A stretch of DNA of 64,000 bases from Tridacna crocea (GCA_943736015.1 OX031057.1:56187001-56251000); one strand, 5' to 3'. Positions 1 to 12,113 are shown, counted from the stretch's first letter. Numbers and translations are program-made. Notes: a model not told the origin generated them from the letters alone.

Positions 1-200
1 GGGCTACCATGGCCCTCTTGCCTTCTATTTATAATTTTTACATCCAAAAGCATCCAATATCTTGGAAAGAATGGTGTGCCAATTACCATATCAACTTATA
101 TTGGAAGAGACACTGGGAAGGCATAGATAGGTGCACTGCCATGGCTGCCTCAACTATATTTGAAATAATAATGAAACCATACTTTGAACTGATTCTGTTT

Positions 201-427
201 CGCAGAGAAATGACCCTCCCCTACAAAATGACCCATGGTTCATTTCACTACATAGAGATACGACCCATGGGTTATTTCACTACGTAGAGAAATGATCTGG
301 GTCATTATTCTATGTAAAGAAATAACCCTCTGGGATCATTTCTCTACGTAGAATAATGACCCGGGTCATTCCTCTATGTAATGAAATGACCCATGGGTCA
401 TTTTGTAGGGAGGCTCATTTCTCTGCG
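201..427. mobile_element. Foldback element with inner GACCC/GGGTC palindromes
   Basis: The left arm starts CGCAGAGAAATGACCCTCCC and the right arm, read on the other strand, starts CGCAGAGAAATGAGCCTCCC. The two stay paired for about 57 nt. The interior contains further short palindromes such as GACCCATGGGTC and CTACGTAG. It looks like a ~227-bp foldback or MITE. No coding sequence. Confidence 0.7.
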
Positions 428-951
428 TTACACAAGCTGGCCTGATGTGATTGTTTTTGTGTATACCTTACACCTCCTGTTTAAAGAGTATGGCTCACAC
501 AGTTATGATAATTAGAATAAATATTCTATGCTATATATAAGTATTGCATGATTTCAGGAAATTCAAGCCCATTATGCCATGTTACATATGGTGAGGGAAA
601 TGTAGTATAGTTGTTTGTTTAGTCTTATGAGGTAAAGATAAGGGTTTTCTGGGCTGCAGGAAGTAAAGTCACTTTGATTCTTTACTAGAACCAGTGTTTC
701 AGACCATAGGCATTCCTTACATTATATGCAAGGCAAAGTTTATTACAAAACCACAGCTTGTGATTTGGACTCTCGGTACTATGGAGTCTTTGGACAATTC
801 AAATGAGAAGCCACAATATAACTTTTAGAGTAGGAATATTGAGCTATCTCTGGTAACAGGGGGTTGAATGCATCTCTTTACCAAATGAGGAAATTTTAGA
901 GGTATCAGAATTGAGTAGCATTTGCTGTCAGGCAACAAATAAAGGGGAAGG
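428..951. other. Unique AT-rich sequence
   Basis: I see no gene, repeat terminus or conserved frame here. Confidence 0.5.
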
Positions 952-1070
952 CTAGAAAACATAGTGGGAAAAGGAGAAAATACTGGTTACCAGCATTTTC
1001 TCCTTTCCCCTCCAATGTTTTTAAAGGGCTAAATATTTCTAAGAGTGGTAAAAACCCTGGAGTGTTAAGT
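952..1070 (-). mobile_element. TTAA hairpin MITE family A, degenerate copy
   Basis: It contains the hairpin arms TGGGAAAAGGAGAAAATACT and AGCATTTTCTCCTTTCCCC, followed by a worn right end (GAGTGGTAAAAACCCTGG). The left end is not recognisable. Confidence 0.65.
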
Positions 1071-2764
1071 TGAAGGTTAATGCATCAATGTGATGAATTA
1101 TAACAAGCAAGACATTGTAATATAACTAACGATTCACAAAATATATTTTGTCTATCAAACAACTAAATCATGAGATAGGCTGGTCTATTGACATGCAGAA
1201 AATAAACCAATTGCAGGAAATTTTAGCCCAGGTGAGCCTTCACAGACTGCACAGGCTCACCTGGTCGATACTTTCTGCAGAATTATTTAGCTTCCTCTTC
1301 CCAGAACATGGCTCAGTTTTATATGAATTTGATAAGCCCTCTGACTTCTCTTGACCTCTTTTGTAACTATTAAAAGTATGGTATTTCTCTGTAGCAGCAG
1401 CTGCTAACAGAGATCTTTTGTGATCACCCAGTGTCATTTGTTTGTCATAAACATGTTTTTGTTATCCATTATTGTTCTAGAGTTTTCTGTCTTGTATTTT
1501 ACCCCCTATCATTATCATTTTATAAAAAGTGAACTTTTTCAGCTGTGAGAAAAAGGAGCCAAATGGTGCATTCTTGAAAGCATCCTTGACAAGGATACAC
1601 CACTTGTTAATGATGTTTAAATGTCCAAGGTTATACTGCAAGTAAAAGTGATAATCTTTAGATTCACTAGAAATTTTCATTAAAATCCTGGTGGAATCAC
1701 AAAGGTTCATCATCATAAGAATATGACATCATAATGTTACAAAAATGACAAATATTTTATTACATAACTTCATAATAATTGACAAATATTTGTGCGTAAA
1801 TATTAATCCCAAGTTATTCATTGCACTTATTCTGACCTGATTAACGATGTATATCACAAATTTTTGTAAACAGACATTTTTTCTTAAACTTTGCACATAC
1901 AGAGGTCATGTTTCCAGCAGATTATTGTAAAAATAAGTTGTGGGTCACCATGCTTGTTTCTGTCAGAAACTTGCCTTTGAAATTGGTATATTTAGTTCCA
2001 ACATTCAGCAGCAAAAAATTGGTTTTAAAATGCCTTTCTTAATTTGCAGTTAACCAACAGAGTTACCGGAGGATTATACATACATGACTGTATATACATC
2101 ATTTTAATGAAAAGTGATTTAGTTTTGCACAAAAAATATATAAAAGCCTCGTTTGCTCATGGTTAATGTAAAAATATGCATGTAATATGTAGACCAGAAT
2201 GACAATGATTTGGACACCCAATCATTCCATCCAGTCACTTCAAAACTATTGGGTCATTTCTACCCACAGTGTAAAATTCTTTGTCATTTTGACACCCATT
2301 ATTTTTGGAGTTCTTTTTTGACTCAAGTTCCTAGAATCAAATTGCATTAGAATTCTGTTGATTTTTTCATGTTGTCATAATTTTATTTAAGTGTGTGATC
2401 AAATTATGTCTTTTAAATAGCTTTAAACAAAGGCAGTTACTCTTGGTACCAGTATGTCCTTACAGTCTTCCGTAGCTATCTATATTTCCCCATTTCAAAT
2501 AAAGATTTTGCTGTGTAATACTTATCATACCTTACCCCGTCCTTAACTGTGTCTGACAGCTGTTTTTCTCCATTACAATGAATGACAACCTTACATCAAA
2601 ATTGCCCAGGGGAAAAGAAAAAACAAGAAAATATAACATTTTTATGACACATTCAAGATAGAAAGGTATCTACATGCTACCGTTTTACCGAATATGTCAT
2701 TTACTCAAACGTTCATAAAGACCTAGCACAACCGATTTTCTCGTCAGGCAGTGAGATAACTTCA
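1071..2764. other. Mostly unique sequence with a worn dispersed repeat at 1170-1330
   Basis: The segment 1170-1330 shares its order of motifs with 16995-17125 (ATGAGAT.G..TGGTC, ACATGCAGAA, then TTTCTRCAG, AGAACATGGCT) and weakly with 14945-15055. It contains a perfect 12-bp stem, CCAGGTGAGCCT with AGGCTCACCTGG (1228-1264). The remainder shows no gene. Confidence 0.5.
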
Positions 2765-2923
2765 GGGGTGGATCCAGGATTTCTTCAGAAGGGTTCAACT
2801 CAGTTAATCTCAGATATGCAGACACAGACCCAAAGCACAAATCAGTCACCAATGAGTTGGAAATCCATCAAAAAAAAAACTGGAAATTTAGCAGGGTTCG
2901 TCCGAACACCCCCTGGATCCGCC
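2765..2923. mobile_element. Short repeat with GGTGGATCCAGG inverted ends
   Basis: The left end GGGGTGGATCCAGGATTT and right end CCCCTGGATCCGCCA form imperfect inverted repeats around ~160 bp. The open frame across it (64 codons) has no recognisable product. Confidence 0.45.
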
Positions 2924-3797
2924 AGTGAACTTTTGAAAGCACTGTGGCAGAGACAATATTAGTATAATTTAGTATAATGACATTGTTTGTTTAGAGTTTG
3001 AGTAATTAATGCAACACAGCAGTTAATGCACCAGTAAGATATATATTGTTCTCTGTAAAGTGCAAACAAAAAATTGTAGCGGGATTACGGAGTCTATTAA
3101 ATAAAAGACCTGCCACAAACATTTGTCATATACCTCTTTAAGAACAGAAAAATAACTTGCATTATTCCCAATCTGAAAGATCTTTTTCCTTTGCATTAAA
3201 AAATGTCCTCAGGTAAGTAAGTAAGATGAGCGATTATGTACATGGTCACTGAATTTTGGTTAATTTATGTACTATACTACTAATTTTCTTTTTGTATTCA
3301 ACTGTAATAACTCAGAAAAACTTGAAACACATTTGCAGCAGACAATTTGAAAATGATCTTGTAAAAATGGCCAACTGACATGAATTGTAGTACATGTATT
3401 TAAAAGCCCTATAACTGCCAGAAGTGAAAAATGCAGGTAGATCTATTAAAATGCATTTAGATCTTTATGATACCATTTAAAAGTATGAAAATTATTGTGA
3501 AGATTTCACATTCTAAATATATTGAATAGTTGGTATATGTGTTTGTAACTGGCAGAAAAAAAATATCTAAAACTTGGTTACAATAAAACACAGGAATTTG
3601 ATATTTTATAATGAAAAAAATTGATAAAATATAGAAAAAAAGACCCTCCTACATAAAAAGAAACACAATAGGGGGGTATTTTTTTTTTACATATTTTATC
3701 ATATATATTTATTATAGCATGCCAAATTCCTGTGGTTAAAAGTAGCCATGTCACTCTGTCTATTGATTACTTTTTACCTTATTACCTTATTTGAAAT
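2924..3797. other. Unique AT-rich sequence
   Basis: No gene or element was recognised. A run of nine T follows a G6 run near 3672-3690. Confidence 0.5.
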
Positions 3798-4026
3798 TTA
3801 ACCTATTACCAAACGACAGTATTTTATACTGGTCCAAATTGAAAGCATTTGCGGACGACAAAATAAAAGTGATTGAAAATTTGAAATTTGTTTTGTGAAG
3901 GATAGAAAACATTGTGGGAAAAGGAGAAAATGCTGGTTACCAGCATTTTCGCCTTTTCCCACAATGTTTTCTAAAGGCTTCTTTCACAGGGGTGTCTAAA
4001 GTAAGGATTGTGTGGTAATGGGTTAA
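3798..4026 (-). mobile_element. TTAA hairpin MITE family A
   Basis: It is bounded by TTAACCTATTACC and GGTAATGGGTTAA. The full hairpin core (ATTGTGGGAAAAGGAGAAAA and its complement) lies at about 3908-3972. The end with GCATTTGCGGACGACAAAAT is at the left, so it is in reverse orientation relative to most copies. Confidence 0.9.
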
Positions 4027-4035
4027 ATTCTCTGC

Positions 4036-4263
4036 TTAACCCTTTACACACAATGACGACTTTTAACGACCCTGTGAAAGAAGCTTTTTGAAATCATTTT
4101 GGGAAAAGGAGAAAATGCTGGTAAACAGCATTTTTTTCTTTTCCCAAATTTTGTTCTGCTCCATCAAAAAATGATTGCACTGTTTGAGCCATATTGAAAT
4201 TGTTGTCTGCAAATGCTTTTAATTTAGACAAGGCTTAAATTTTGTCATGTGGTAAAGGGTTAA
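4036..4263 (+). mobile_element. TTAA hairpin MITE family A
   Basis: It is bounded by TTAACCCTTTACACAC and GTGGTAAAGGGTTAA, with the module CGACTTTTAACGACCCTGTG at left and the TTGTCTGCAAATGC module at right. It begins only 9 bp after the previous copy and is in the opposite orientation. Confidence 0.88.
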
Positions 4264-4404
4264 ACAAACTGCACAGTAACATATTATCATCTTCACGATA
4301 GTTTCCATACTTTAAATGGTGTGATTTAAATTTAAATGCATTTTACTTCCTCATTGTTTACTTTTGGCAGCCAAAGGGACTTAATGTAACGGTAACATGA
4401 AAAT

Positions 4405-4662
4405 CATCCTCGGATACCCCGGGGTCTCCCTATTTGCTAGGCTACATCGACCCCTGGGACAATTAATTGAATTTCCCTCGCTTTACCGCTAGCTGAATGC
4501 TGGCTTTTCATTGGTTCCATCATCATTTTGTGATGGGCACGTGGACTGTACGCTATGACGTTTCGTATCGATTTTTGGCGGCTGATTCAAAGTTTTATTA
4601 GTCAATTGTCCCAGGGTCGATGTAGCGTAGCAAATAGGGAGACCCCGGGGTATCCGAGGATG
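4405..4662. mobile_element. 258-bp TIR MITE with 9-bp target duplication
   Basis: The terminal inverted repeats begin CATCCTCGGATACCCCGGGG and pair for about 60 nt with one or two differences. The element is flanked on both sides by CATGAAAAT (4396-4404 and 4663-4671). A 9-bp duplication with long TIRs fits a Mutator-like or Merlin-like non-autonomous element; I cannot choose between them. The intact ends suggest a fairly young insertion. Confidence 0.88.
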
Positions 4663-4671
4663 CATGAAAAT

Positions 4672-5199
4672 ATGGTTGAGTAATTTTGGAAGTGGAAAAA
4701 ATCTGATCTATGAGCAATTCCTATTGATGCTACATATTTTGGCATATAATGTGGTTCAGTTTATGATTATTTAACAAAGTAAATATGAATTACAGTGTGG
4801 GCACCTAGACTGAATGAGTTCTTCATGGTTGTTTAAAGAATTATGGCATTTGGATTATTATCATTGTAACTGCGCCTACCAGGTGACAATATTCTAGCTT
4901 TGTATGAATTGTACATGCAAGCGCAGATCCAGATATCTTTCTCAGGGGGGTCCCACCGAAAATGCACTCGTCTTATTATATGATACTTTGGTTTCCAGAT
5001 TTCAGTGGATGTAAGTCATTGACAAGAAAAGTCAAAGTTTCCAGTTCCGACCATGAGGAGGTCTCCACATTTAGAACCTTTTTTTGTTAATTTATGACTG
5101 TATTTTAGATAAATGCTGTGCAATATCAAACCAGTACCATTTCATGAATCCGATAACCACATTTTTACCAAAATTCCAGGGGGGGGGGGTCCGGAAATT
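4672..5199. other. Unique sequence with G-run repeat scraps
   Basis: Segments near 4924-4965 and 5165-5200 contain GATCCAGATATC and CCAGGGGGGG-type scraps resembling the 2765 repeat. No gene. Confidence 0.4.
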
Positions 5200-5346
5200 G
5201 CTTGTGACGACAATGTTTTTGTCACATTGCCACAAAGTTTTCTATACTATCAAAAGGTGTCATTATTTACTAAAGAAACGGCTTCATACTTGCTTGTATT
5301 TAGGGTCAATATGAGATACCATATGCCTTATGGGGTAAAGGGTTAA
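5200..5346 (+). mobile_element. TTAA MITE family B, right half
   Basis: It carries TCAAAAGGTGTCATTATTTA, GAAACGGCTTCATACTTGCT and ends TTATGGGGTAAAGGGTTAA, the right half of the family B element seen whole at 45862-46090. The hairpin itself is missing. Confidence 0.75.
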
Positions 5347-5429
5347 CCATACACAGTTTTGATAAACCATAGAAAAAAAGCCTTACAGGGAAAGAAAAAA
5401 TCGTGATAGTTAGCATTTCTCTTCTTTTC

Positions 5430-5560
5430 CCATAACCCTTTACCAGTTAAAGATCCCAAGGAAGAAGCCTTCTGAAAACACTGTGAGGAAAAGGAGAAAA
5501 TGGTGGTAACCAGCATTTTCTTCTTTCCCCACAATATTTTGTACTCTTCCAAAGTCAAGT
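5430..5560 (+). mobile_element. TTAA hairpin MITE family A, partial
   Basis: It begins ATAACCCTTTACCAGTTAAA and keeps the hairpin (GTGAGGAAAAGGAGAAAATG paired with CATTTTCTTCTTTCCCCAC), but the right end is gone. Confidence 0.7.
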
Positions 5561-6662
5561 ATCAACTTTTGAGTGATGTTTAATATTTTTTTTTGCAATT
5601 TGGACAAATCTATATTTTGTGTACTTTCTGTAATAATGTAACGAGTTGATAATTGGAGGGGGGTTACACCACTGGAAAACACTAAATACAACTGTACTGG
5701 ATTTTGATGAAAGCCCAACAAATAATGGGTTAGAAGCATGGGATAAACAGAATATTTTGGGGGATTTTTTCAGTGAAAATTGAAATTTATTTCTTCAAGT
5801 GAACATCTTTGGTAATATTTTCATGAATGACTGAACCACTCATAAGAATATTACTGATGAAATTTATTTAAAATGTATATCAGAGGTAATATTTTCACAA
5901 ATAGCTGTGCAACTTGTGAAAATATCACTGATGTTGTTCACTCCATGAAATGAATTTCTATTTTCCAAAGTAAAAAAACAATGATCTATGTACTGATCAT
6001 TAGATTTCATGAGCATGTTCAGATTTTTTCTGCCATTATTGGGAAATGCATAATTAATGGCAAAGTGGTAGGGAGGTTGCAAGGAAATTAATTTCACTGT
6101 CGTTGATGCAGTCTCCATGTAGAAAAAAGCACTAGCATGGAGCATGGTGTGATAACCTTGCAACAGCCTTATGATTTTAGCTTTTGGGACTCAAATGACC
6201 ATCTGAAATTGTATGTTATTTGCATGATCATTGTGTAATCTCTGTATTGTTACAGTCTCTATTATTGTGAGGAGTTAAATAAAAATCGAGAGGCTACAGA
6301 GCCAATGAATCTATACGATAATCTGGGAATGTAAATTTGGCATAAAGTTTTGTCTTGCAGGAACTAGTTCATTACCAAATAATTAAACTTTGACCTCTTT
6401 CTATGGTTGAATACAATCCATTGAGACTAAGTTTTTAATCTCATAGGTAAGCTAACAGTTTACATTTTTTATCAAAGATCAGATGGCATGTTTTTGTGTA
6501 GTGCAATCTTGATCTACCACTGTCCAGTAAAGGCTCCTTTTATCACCTTAATGGCACTAAGAAGATTTTAAAATTGTGAACACATGTAATTGTCAATTAG
6601 CTCTTTTCTATGCAGGTAGACAACTTGGTATTTTACTGCCCTTTTGTTAACTGATTTTGCAG
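5561..6662. other. Unique sequence
   Basis: Open frames up to 99 codons occur on the minus strand but none resembles a known protein or shows splice context. No repeats recognised. Confidence 0.5.
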
Positions 6663-6890
6663 TTAACCCATTACCACACAATCCATACTTTTGACGACCC
6701 TGAGAAAGAAACCTTTAGAAAGCATAGTGGGAAAAGGAGAAAATGCTGGTAACCAGCATTTTCTCCTTTTCCCACAATGTTTTCTACCCTTCACAAAACA
6801 AATTGCAAATTTTCGGTCACTTTTATTTTGTCGTCTGTCAATGTTTTCAATTTGGGCAAACCTAAAATTTTGTCGTCTGGTAATGATTTA
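6663..6890 (+). mobile_element. TTAA hairpin MITE family A
   Basis: It is bounded by TTAACCCATTACCACACAAT at left and a worn CTGGTAATGATTTA at right, with a complete hairpin core at 6719-6786. Confidence 0.87.
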
Positions 6891-8485
6891 CTTATAGTAT
6901 AATGCACAGTCTGCTTTTGTATACTCATGCATAATAGTCATAGCACTTTAGTGTTTGCGATTTTTTCAACATTGCTTTTTAACATTCTAGAAGGGCAAGC
7001 TATTGTGGGTCATTCAATGTATAATTATGCAAAGTATGTCAAAGGAAGAATGCTATCATTATTCTTCAGATCAACTTTTTCATTGGTCAGTGAATGACTA
7101 AATCTTTGGTTTGGGCAGATTCTTCTATTCATATTGCTTGGCAGCTTGGCTCATGCAATGCACCTTGCTTGACCAGTGCAGCATCAGTCACATCCAAGTC
7201 TGACTTACTACATAATATTACTGATACATGTACCAGTATACTCTTTTTCAGTCAGTTGTTTTAATTTTCAAGTTTAAATGTTTCCCAACAAAATTTTAGA
7301 CTCATAAGGAGTAGAAAAGGGGTTGTTAAAACCTGGATTGTGTAGTAAAAGATCATTAATTTTTTTAATGTATCAATACCACAGATACTTTGCCTACTGT
7401 GCTGACTAGTCTTGTGCTATGCAAGCACAAATTTATACTTTTTCTTTAACATTGATGATTTTAAATGAAACTCTCAAACTTTTGGAATTAAAATGAAATT
7501 TAAGTACTATTCTGGGATTCTTTCTGGGACTTGTTCAGTCTTTTTTGTTCAAGTGGTTAAATTTATGGGAATAATTTTGAAAACAAGGCAGTATGGTTCA
7601 AGAGAAAATTGATAGATTGCATTTTATAGGTAATGATCCTCATATATATTTGCTTAAATACACCATGGCACCTGCTGCTTTTATATCATAATGTGCTTTC
7701 CATATATGTATCTAATATATTTGCTTGCTGCAAATCACTCAACAAATACATGATGACCTATGTTTTTTGTTTTTAATAGAGCCATATAGGTAGGTTGGGA
7801 CATTCTGCATGCAGCTTATAAAGCGTACTGAAGATTATTCAGCAGGACCTGTTGAGATGGAGCTTATTCTTGTAGGATAGAGCTTCTAAGTGGGGCCAGT
7901 TTCTGTAAGGGTGTTGGAGCTAATTTGCATTATGGTGTTACTTTGCTAATACAATATACCACAACTTTTACATTTGATCAGCCGGTATTCGATAGTCATA
8001 ATGTCTTATTGTCAGCCCAAAATCTCAGGCTGGATTTTGAAAATACTTGACACACATACTCAGTAGTAAAATATGCAGAGAAGATATCACATACTAGTCT
8101 CCAAGCCTTAAAAGTTAGGATAGCAAGGGTTTGAACTTCATGCATACTGGATCCATGTCAGCACTCTATCTCTTGAAGGTCTGATCTGATTTTGAAATAA
8201 TTCACATTGTGTACATTCCATCTTAATGAGATAACATACAGAATGGAGAATTCACATCAAGTTTTAGGGTCAAGGTCCTAGTGAGAAGTATTGAAGGCAC
8301 CATCTTTTGATTTTACATTATTGACAGAAAAGTCACAAGAAGGAAAAGGGGGGGGGGGGTTGCTGGTGAGATACGGCAGGGATGGGGAGGAGTGGGAGAA
8401 GAAACAAAGCAACTTAAACATCCACAATGTCATGTAGCTTTTTTTAAAGTTTGATTTTGACTTTTAGGTAGATTTTATACATATA
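6891..8485. other. Unique sequence with a G13 run
   Basis: No gene was recognised. A run of G at about 8347-8359 and a short family A MITE scrap at 7310-7355 (GTTAAAACCTGGATTGTG) are the only features. Confidence 0.5.
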
Positions 8486-8716
8486 TTAATGCTTTACCAA
8501 ACAACAAAATTTTAGATTGGTTCAAATTGAAAGCACTTGCAGAGACAAAATAAACATAACTCAAAAATTGAAATTTGTTTCCAGCAGGATTAAAACATTG
8601 TTGGAAAAGGAGAAAATGACTAAGTTTACCAGCATTTTCTTCTTTTCCCACAATGTTTTCAGAAGGCTTCTATCTCAGGGTCGTAAAAACAGGGGATTTT
8701 TTGGTTAAAGGGTTAA
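8486..8716 (-). mobile_element. TTAA hairpin MITE family A
   Basis: It runs from TTAATGCTTTACCAAACAAC to TTAAAGGGTTAA, with hairpin arms around 8595-8660. Its loop has picked up extra bases (ATGACTAAGTTTACCAGC). Confidence 0.85.
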
Positions 8717-8778
8717 ACAAGATAGAGCAGGGTTTTCATGATTCTATTTTTGGTTTTAAAATAAAACCATTCTTACCT

Positions 8779-9005
8779 TTAACCCATTACCACTCAATCC
8801 CTACTTTTGACGCCCCTGAGAAAGAAGCCTTTTGAAAACACTGTGGGAAAAGGAGAAAATGCTGGTAACCAGCATTTTCTCCTTTTCCCACAGTTTTCTA
8901 CCCTTTCCAGAACAAATTTCAATTTTTCAGTCGCCTTTATTTTGTCGTCTGCAAATGCTTTCAATTTGAACCATTCTAGAATTTTGTCGTGTGGTAAAGA
9001 GTTAA
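8779..9005 (+). mobile_element. TTAA hairpin MITE family A
   Basis: It runs from TTAACCCATTACCACTCAAT to GTGTGGTAAAGAGTTAA. The hairpin is the CACTGTGGG / CCCACAGT subtype, which creates a CTCCTTTTCCCACAG string like a splice acceptor. Confidence 0.9.
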
Positions 9006-9104
9006 AAATATGTTTTACTGCTTCAAAAATGTTAAATATCTTGTCAAAAAACTGTTTGTAAAAGTTTCATGATGTTTCATATTAAAATCTTAGAGTAGAT
9101 CTTT

Positions 9105-10981
9105 TAAGCTTAACTGAGCACAAAGTGCTCAAGCTGAGCTTTTGCGATCTTGGCGTGTTCAGTATCTGTTGTATGTTGTCTGTCGTCTGTTGTTCATCGT
9201 CCATCGTCAACTTTTACCTTTTAACTCTAGATGCCACATATTCAGTCCGATACTCGTGAAACTGGTCATGATATTTGTCTTTGTTATATCTTAGATAAGT
9301 TTAAAAATGTGTTAAGTGGAGCGAAAAACAAGATCATCAGGTCAAATCTTAGGAAAAACCATGTATACACTCTAGAGGCCACATTTGCTGTTCGATACTC
9401 GATAAAACTTGGTCATGATGTTTGTCTACATGGTATCTCATAAGAGTTAAAAAGTAGGCCATGTCTAATGAAAAACTAGGTCACTAGCTCAAATCTTAGA
9501 AAAACCTTGTAGAAGCCACATTTTCAGTCCGGTACTTATGAAACTTGGTCAGGAAGTTTGTCTTGATAATATTTCAGACAGGTTTAAAAATGGCTCACAT
9601 TGGGTCAAAAACCAGATCCAGTACTCAATGAAACTTGGTCAGGATGTTTGTCATGATGATATCTTGGATGCGATTGAAAGTGGATCACTCTGGTTAAAAA
9701 ATTTAGGTTACTAGGTCAAATCATTAAAAAACCGTATGTACACTCTAGAGGCCATATTTTCAGTCCAGTGGTCTTGAAAATTGATCAGGTCATTTGTCTT
9801 GATGATATCTTGATGAGTGAAAGTGGGTCACATCTGGTAAAAATCTAGGTAATAAGGCCAAATCTTTGAAAAACCTTCACTCTTTTCTGCAGTTTTAGTC
9901 TGATAATTTTGAAACATTGTCAGAATGTTTGTCTTGATGATGTCTTGGATGAGGTTGAAAATGGGTCACATTGGATATAAAACTAGGTCACTGGGTGAAA
10001 TTTTGGTAATGGTTTCTTGGACAAGCTCAAAATTAGGTAAGGCTCTTGAAAAAGGTAGGTCATTGGCCCAAATCTTTGAAATACATGGTGTGTGGACTTT
10101 CAAGGCCACATTTTCAGCCTCATACTTATAAAACTTGGTCAGGAGATCACAAGGCAAAGTCTTTGACAAACCTTGTGTGCACTCTAGAGGCCACATTTCA
10201 GTCTCATACCCATGAATCTTGGTCAGAATGTTTTTCTTGATTATACAATAGACAACTGTGAAATATAACAATATTGGGGCAAAAAGTAGGTCACTAGGGC
10301 AAATCTCAGAAAAAACCTTGAATGCACTCTTGAGGCCAGATTTTCAGTCCAATACCCTTGAAATTATGCCATTATGTTTGTCTTGATGATATCTCTGAAA
10401 AATGTGAAATTGGGTCAGGTTCTGTCAAAAAAGAGGTCAGTTGTTAAAATCGTTGAAAAACCTTGTGTGCAATCTAGAGACTACATTGTAATGAAACTTA
10501 GTCAAAATTTTGGTCTTGATTATTTTCTTGAACAAGTTAGAAATTTTGTCATGTTGGGTTAAAAAGAAAGGCACTCTGGCAGATCTTGGAAAAACCTTGA
10601 ACATGCTCTAAAAAGCCACATTTTCAGTCTGATACTCATGAAACTTTGTAAGAATGTTTGTTTTGTTAATATCTGGGACAAGTTTGAAATAAGGTTACTT
10701 ACTGGTTTGTAGGGTCAAAGAGTATGTCAGAAGGACAAATCTTAGAAAAGTCTTGTGCACTTTAGAGGCAATATTTTTAGCCTGACACCCATAAAACTTG
10801 GTCAGAACATTTGTCTTGCACTAATTTAAAATAAGGTCACATCAGGTGACAGTGTGGATCACTAACATTCACATGTAAGTGTTTACATTATTTCACTTGT
10901 TACATGTTCAACTTTATCAGTCCTAAATGATTAGATGACTTAACTTGCGTGAGGTCATAAGGGATGATGGCCCTTTTGTTT
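9105..10981 (+). mobile_element. Hairpin-ended tandem-repeat element (pearl/Helentron-like?), copy C1
   Basis: It starts AACTGAGCACAAAGTGCTCA (a GAGCAC/GTGCTC hairpin) and ends near GATGATGGCCCTTTTGTT. In between are a GTC-rich stretch and many diverged tandem monomers built on TTAGAAAAACCTTGTGTACA, CTCTAGAGGCCACATTTTCA, GAAACTTGGTCAGAATGTTT and GTCTTGATGATATCTTGGAC. The monomers do not encode a conserved protein. The class assignment is inference from the layout. Confidence 0.7.
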
Positions 10982-11215
10982 CTCTTCCAGTCTGTTTTCC
11001 AACACTTTATTTCTCAAGTGTAGTGGAAACATGGTTTAGTGATATGGGTGTAATTCTATTGACTTTATCAATTTAGCAGGGCAATGAATGTAAAGGTTTA
11101 TACTTTAAATTTTGTATTATAATCATCAGGGTTTAACAGTGTCGTTGAATCAGAGCTCCAGATAGGGTGGAATGATTTTCTAAATCCATTATTTCTCTTT
11201 CTCTTTTTAAGCCTT
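10982..11215. other. Unique sequence
   Basis: Nothing was recognised between the C1 end and the hairpin at 11216. Confidence 0.5.
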
Positions 11216-11276
11216 ATGTTATGGGTACTCATTAGAATTGTTTCAACATGACAATTCTAATGAGTACCCATAACAT
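11216..11276. repeat. Perfect 26-bp-stem hairpin with 9-nt loop
   Basis: The left arm starts ATGTTATGGGTACTCATTAG and the right arm is its exact complement (11251-11276). The loop is TTCAACATG. Confidence 0.85.
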
Positions 11277-11311
11277 AGGGTTTGGTGGAGAATAGTTTTT
11301 ATTTTTTAGTG

Positions 11312-11540
11312 TTAACCCTTTACCCCATAAGGCATTTCTATGGTATCTCTAATTGACATTAAATAACAGCAAGGATGAAGCCATTTCTTATGTGTATATG
11401 ACATCTTTTGATAGCATAGAAAACGTTGTGACAAAAGGTGAAATTGCTCGTCACGAGCAATTTCACCTTTTGTCACAATGTTTTCAAAAGACTCCTACAA
11501 GCAATGCGTAGAAATGAGTATCTATGGAGTAAAGGTTTAA
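11312..11540 (-). mobile_element. TTAA MITE family B
   Basis: It is bounded by TTAACCCTTTACCCCATAAG and GGAGTAAAGGTTTAA. The core is a near-perfect palindrome, TGACAAAAGGTGAAATTGCT followed by CGTCACGAGC and the complementary arm. It ends 49 bp before the first visible METTL24-like exon. Confidence 0.9.
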
Positions 11541-11589
11541 AATCAAAATCACTCCCTCTGTCTGGAACTCTGAATTTTTCTGCTTTTAG

Positions 11590-11780
11590 GAAGAGAATCT
11601 AGCAAGGGAGATGCAGATTCTCCGACACAAGGAAGCCATGGAAAGAATAGTTTGTGATCAAGAGGATTATCGTGACACAGACTTCATAAAACAAGTGAAG
11701 ACCAACATTACTGTGTTGATACCAGATCTCACAAGTCTACAAAAACTGAGCAGAGAAGAGTTATCTTTCCTTTATCACAG
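11590..11780 (+). CDS. METTL24-like: METTL24-like exon (first visible), luminal stem region
   Basis: The 191-nt exon encodes about 63 residues beginning EENLAREMQILRHKEAMERI and ending LSREELSFLYHR. It is charged and helical in character, with no membrane segment. In METTL24-type proteins such a region lies before the methyltransferase core. The acceptor is a pyrimidine-rich TCTGCTTTTAG and the donor is CACAG|GTAATT. The open frame is clean across the whole exon. A TTAA MITE ends 49 bp upstream. I do not know whether another exon precedes it inside the window; the frame has no convincing start codon for a full protein, so it is treated as internal. Confidence 0.8.
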
Positions 11781-11884
11781 GTAATTCAAAGTGATTTATG
11801 GTACATCACTTTCAAGGTTTCTTCAGTCATATCATGGCTACATCTTTAATTTTCATGCATGACCTAGATTTGACCAGTACTAGG

Positions 11885-12113
11885 TTAACCCTTTACCAAA
11901 CAACAAAATTATGGACTGGTCCAAGTTGAAAGCACTTGCAGACAACATAAAAAAACATAACTCAAAAATTGACATATGTTTCGAGCAGGGTAGAAAACAT
12001 TGTGGGAAAAGGAGGAAATGCAGGTTATCAGCATTTTCTCCTTTCCCACAATGTTTTCAAAAGGCTTCTATCTCAGGGTTGTAAAAACCAGGGATTGTTT
12101 AGTAAAGGGTTAA
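11885..12113 (-). mobile_element. TTAA hairpin MITE family A
   Basis: It is complete from TTAACCCTTTACCAAACAAC to AGTAAAGGGTTAA. The terminal TTAA (12110-12113) is shared with the next copy. Confidence 0.9.

Noticed and set aside
9..287. 92-codon open frame at the window start
   Set aside because: It overlaps the inverted-repeat element, has no known motif and no splice context.
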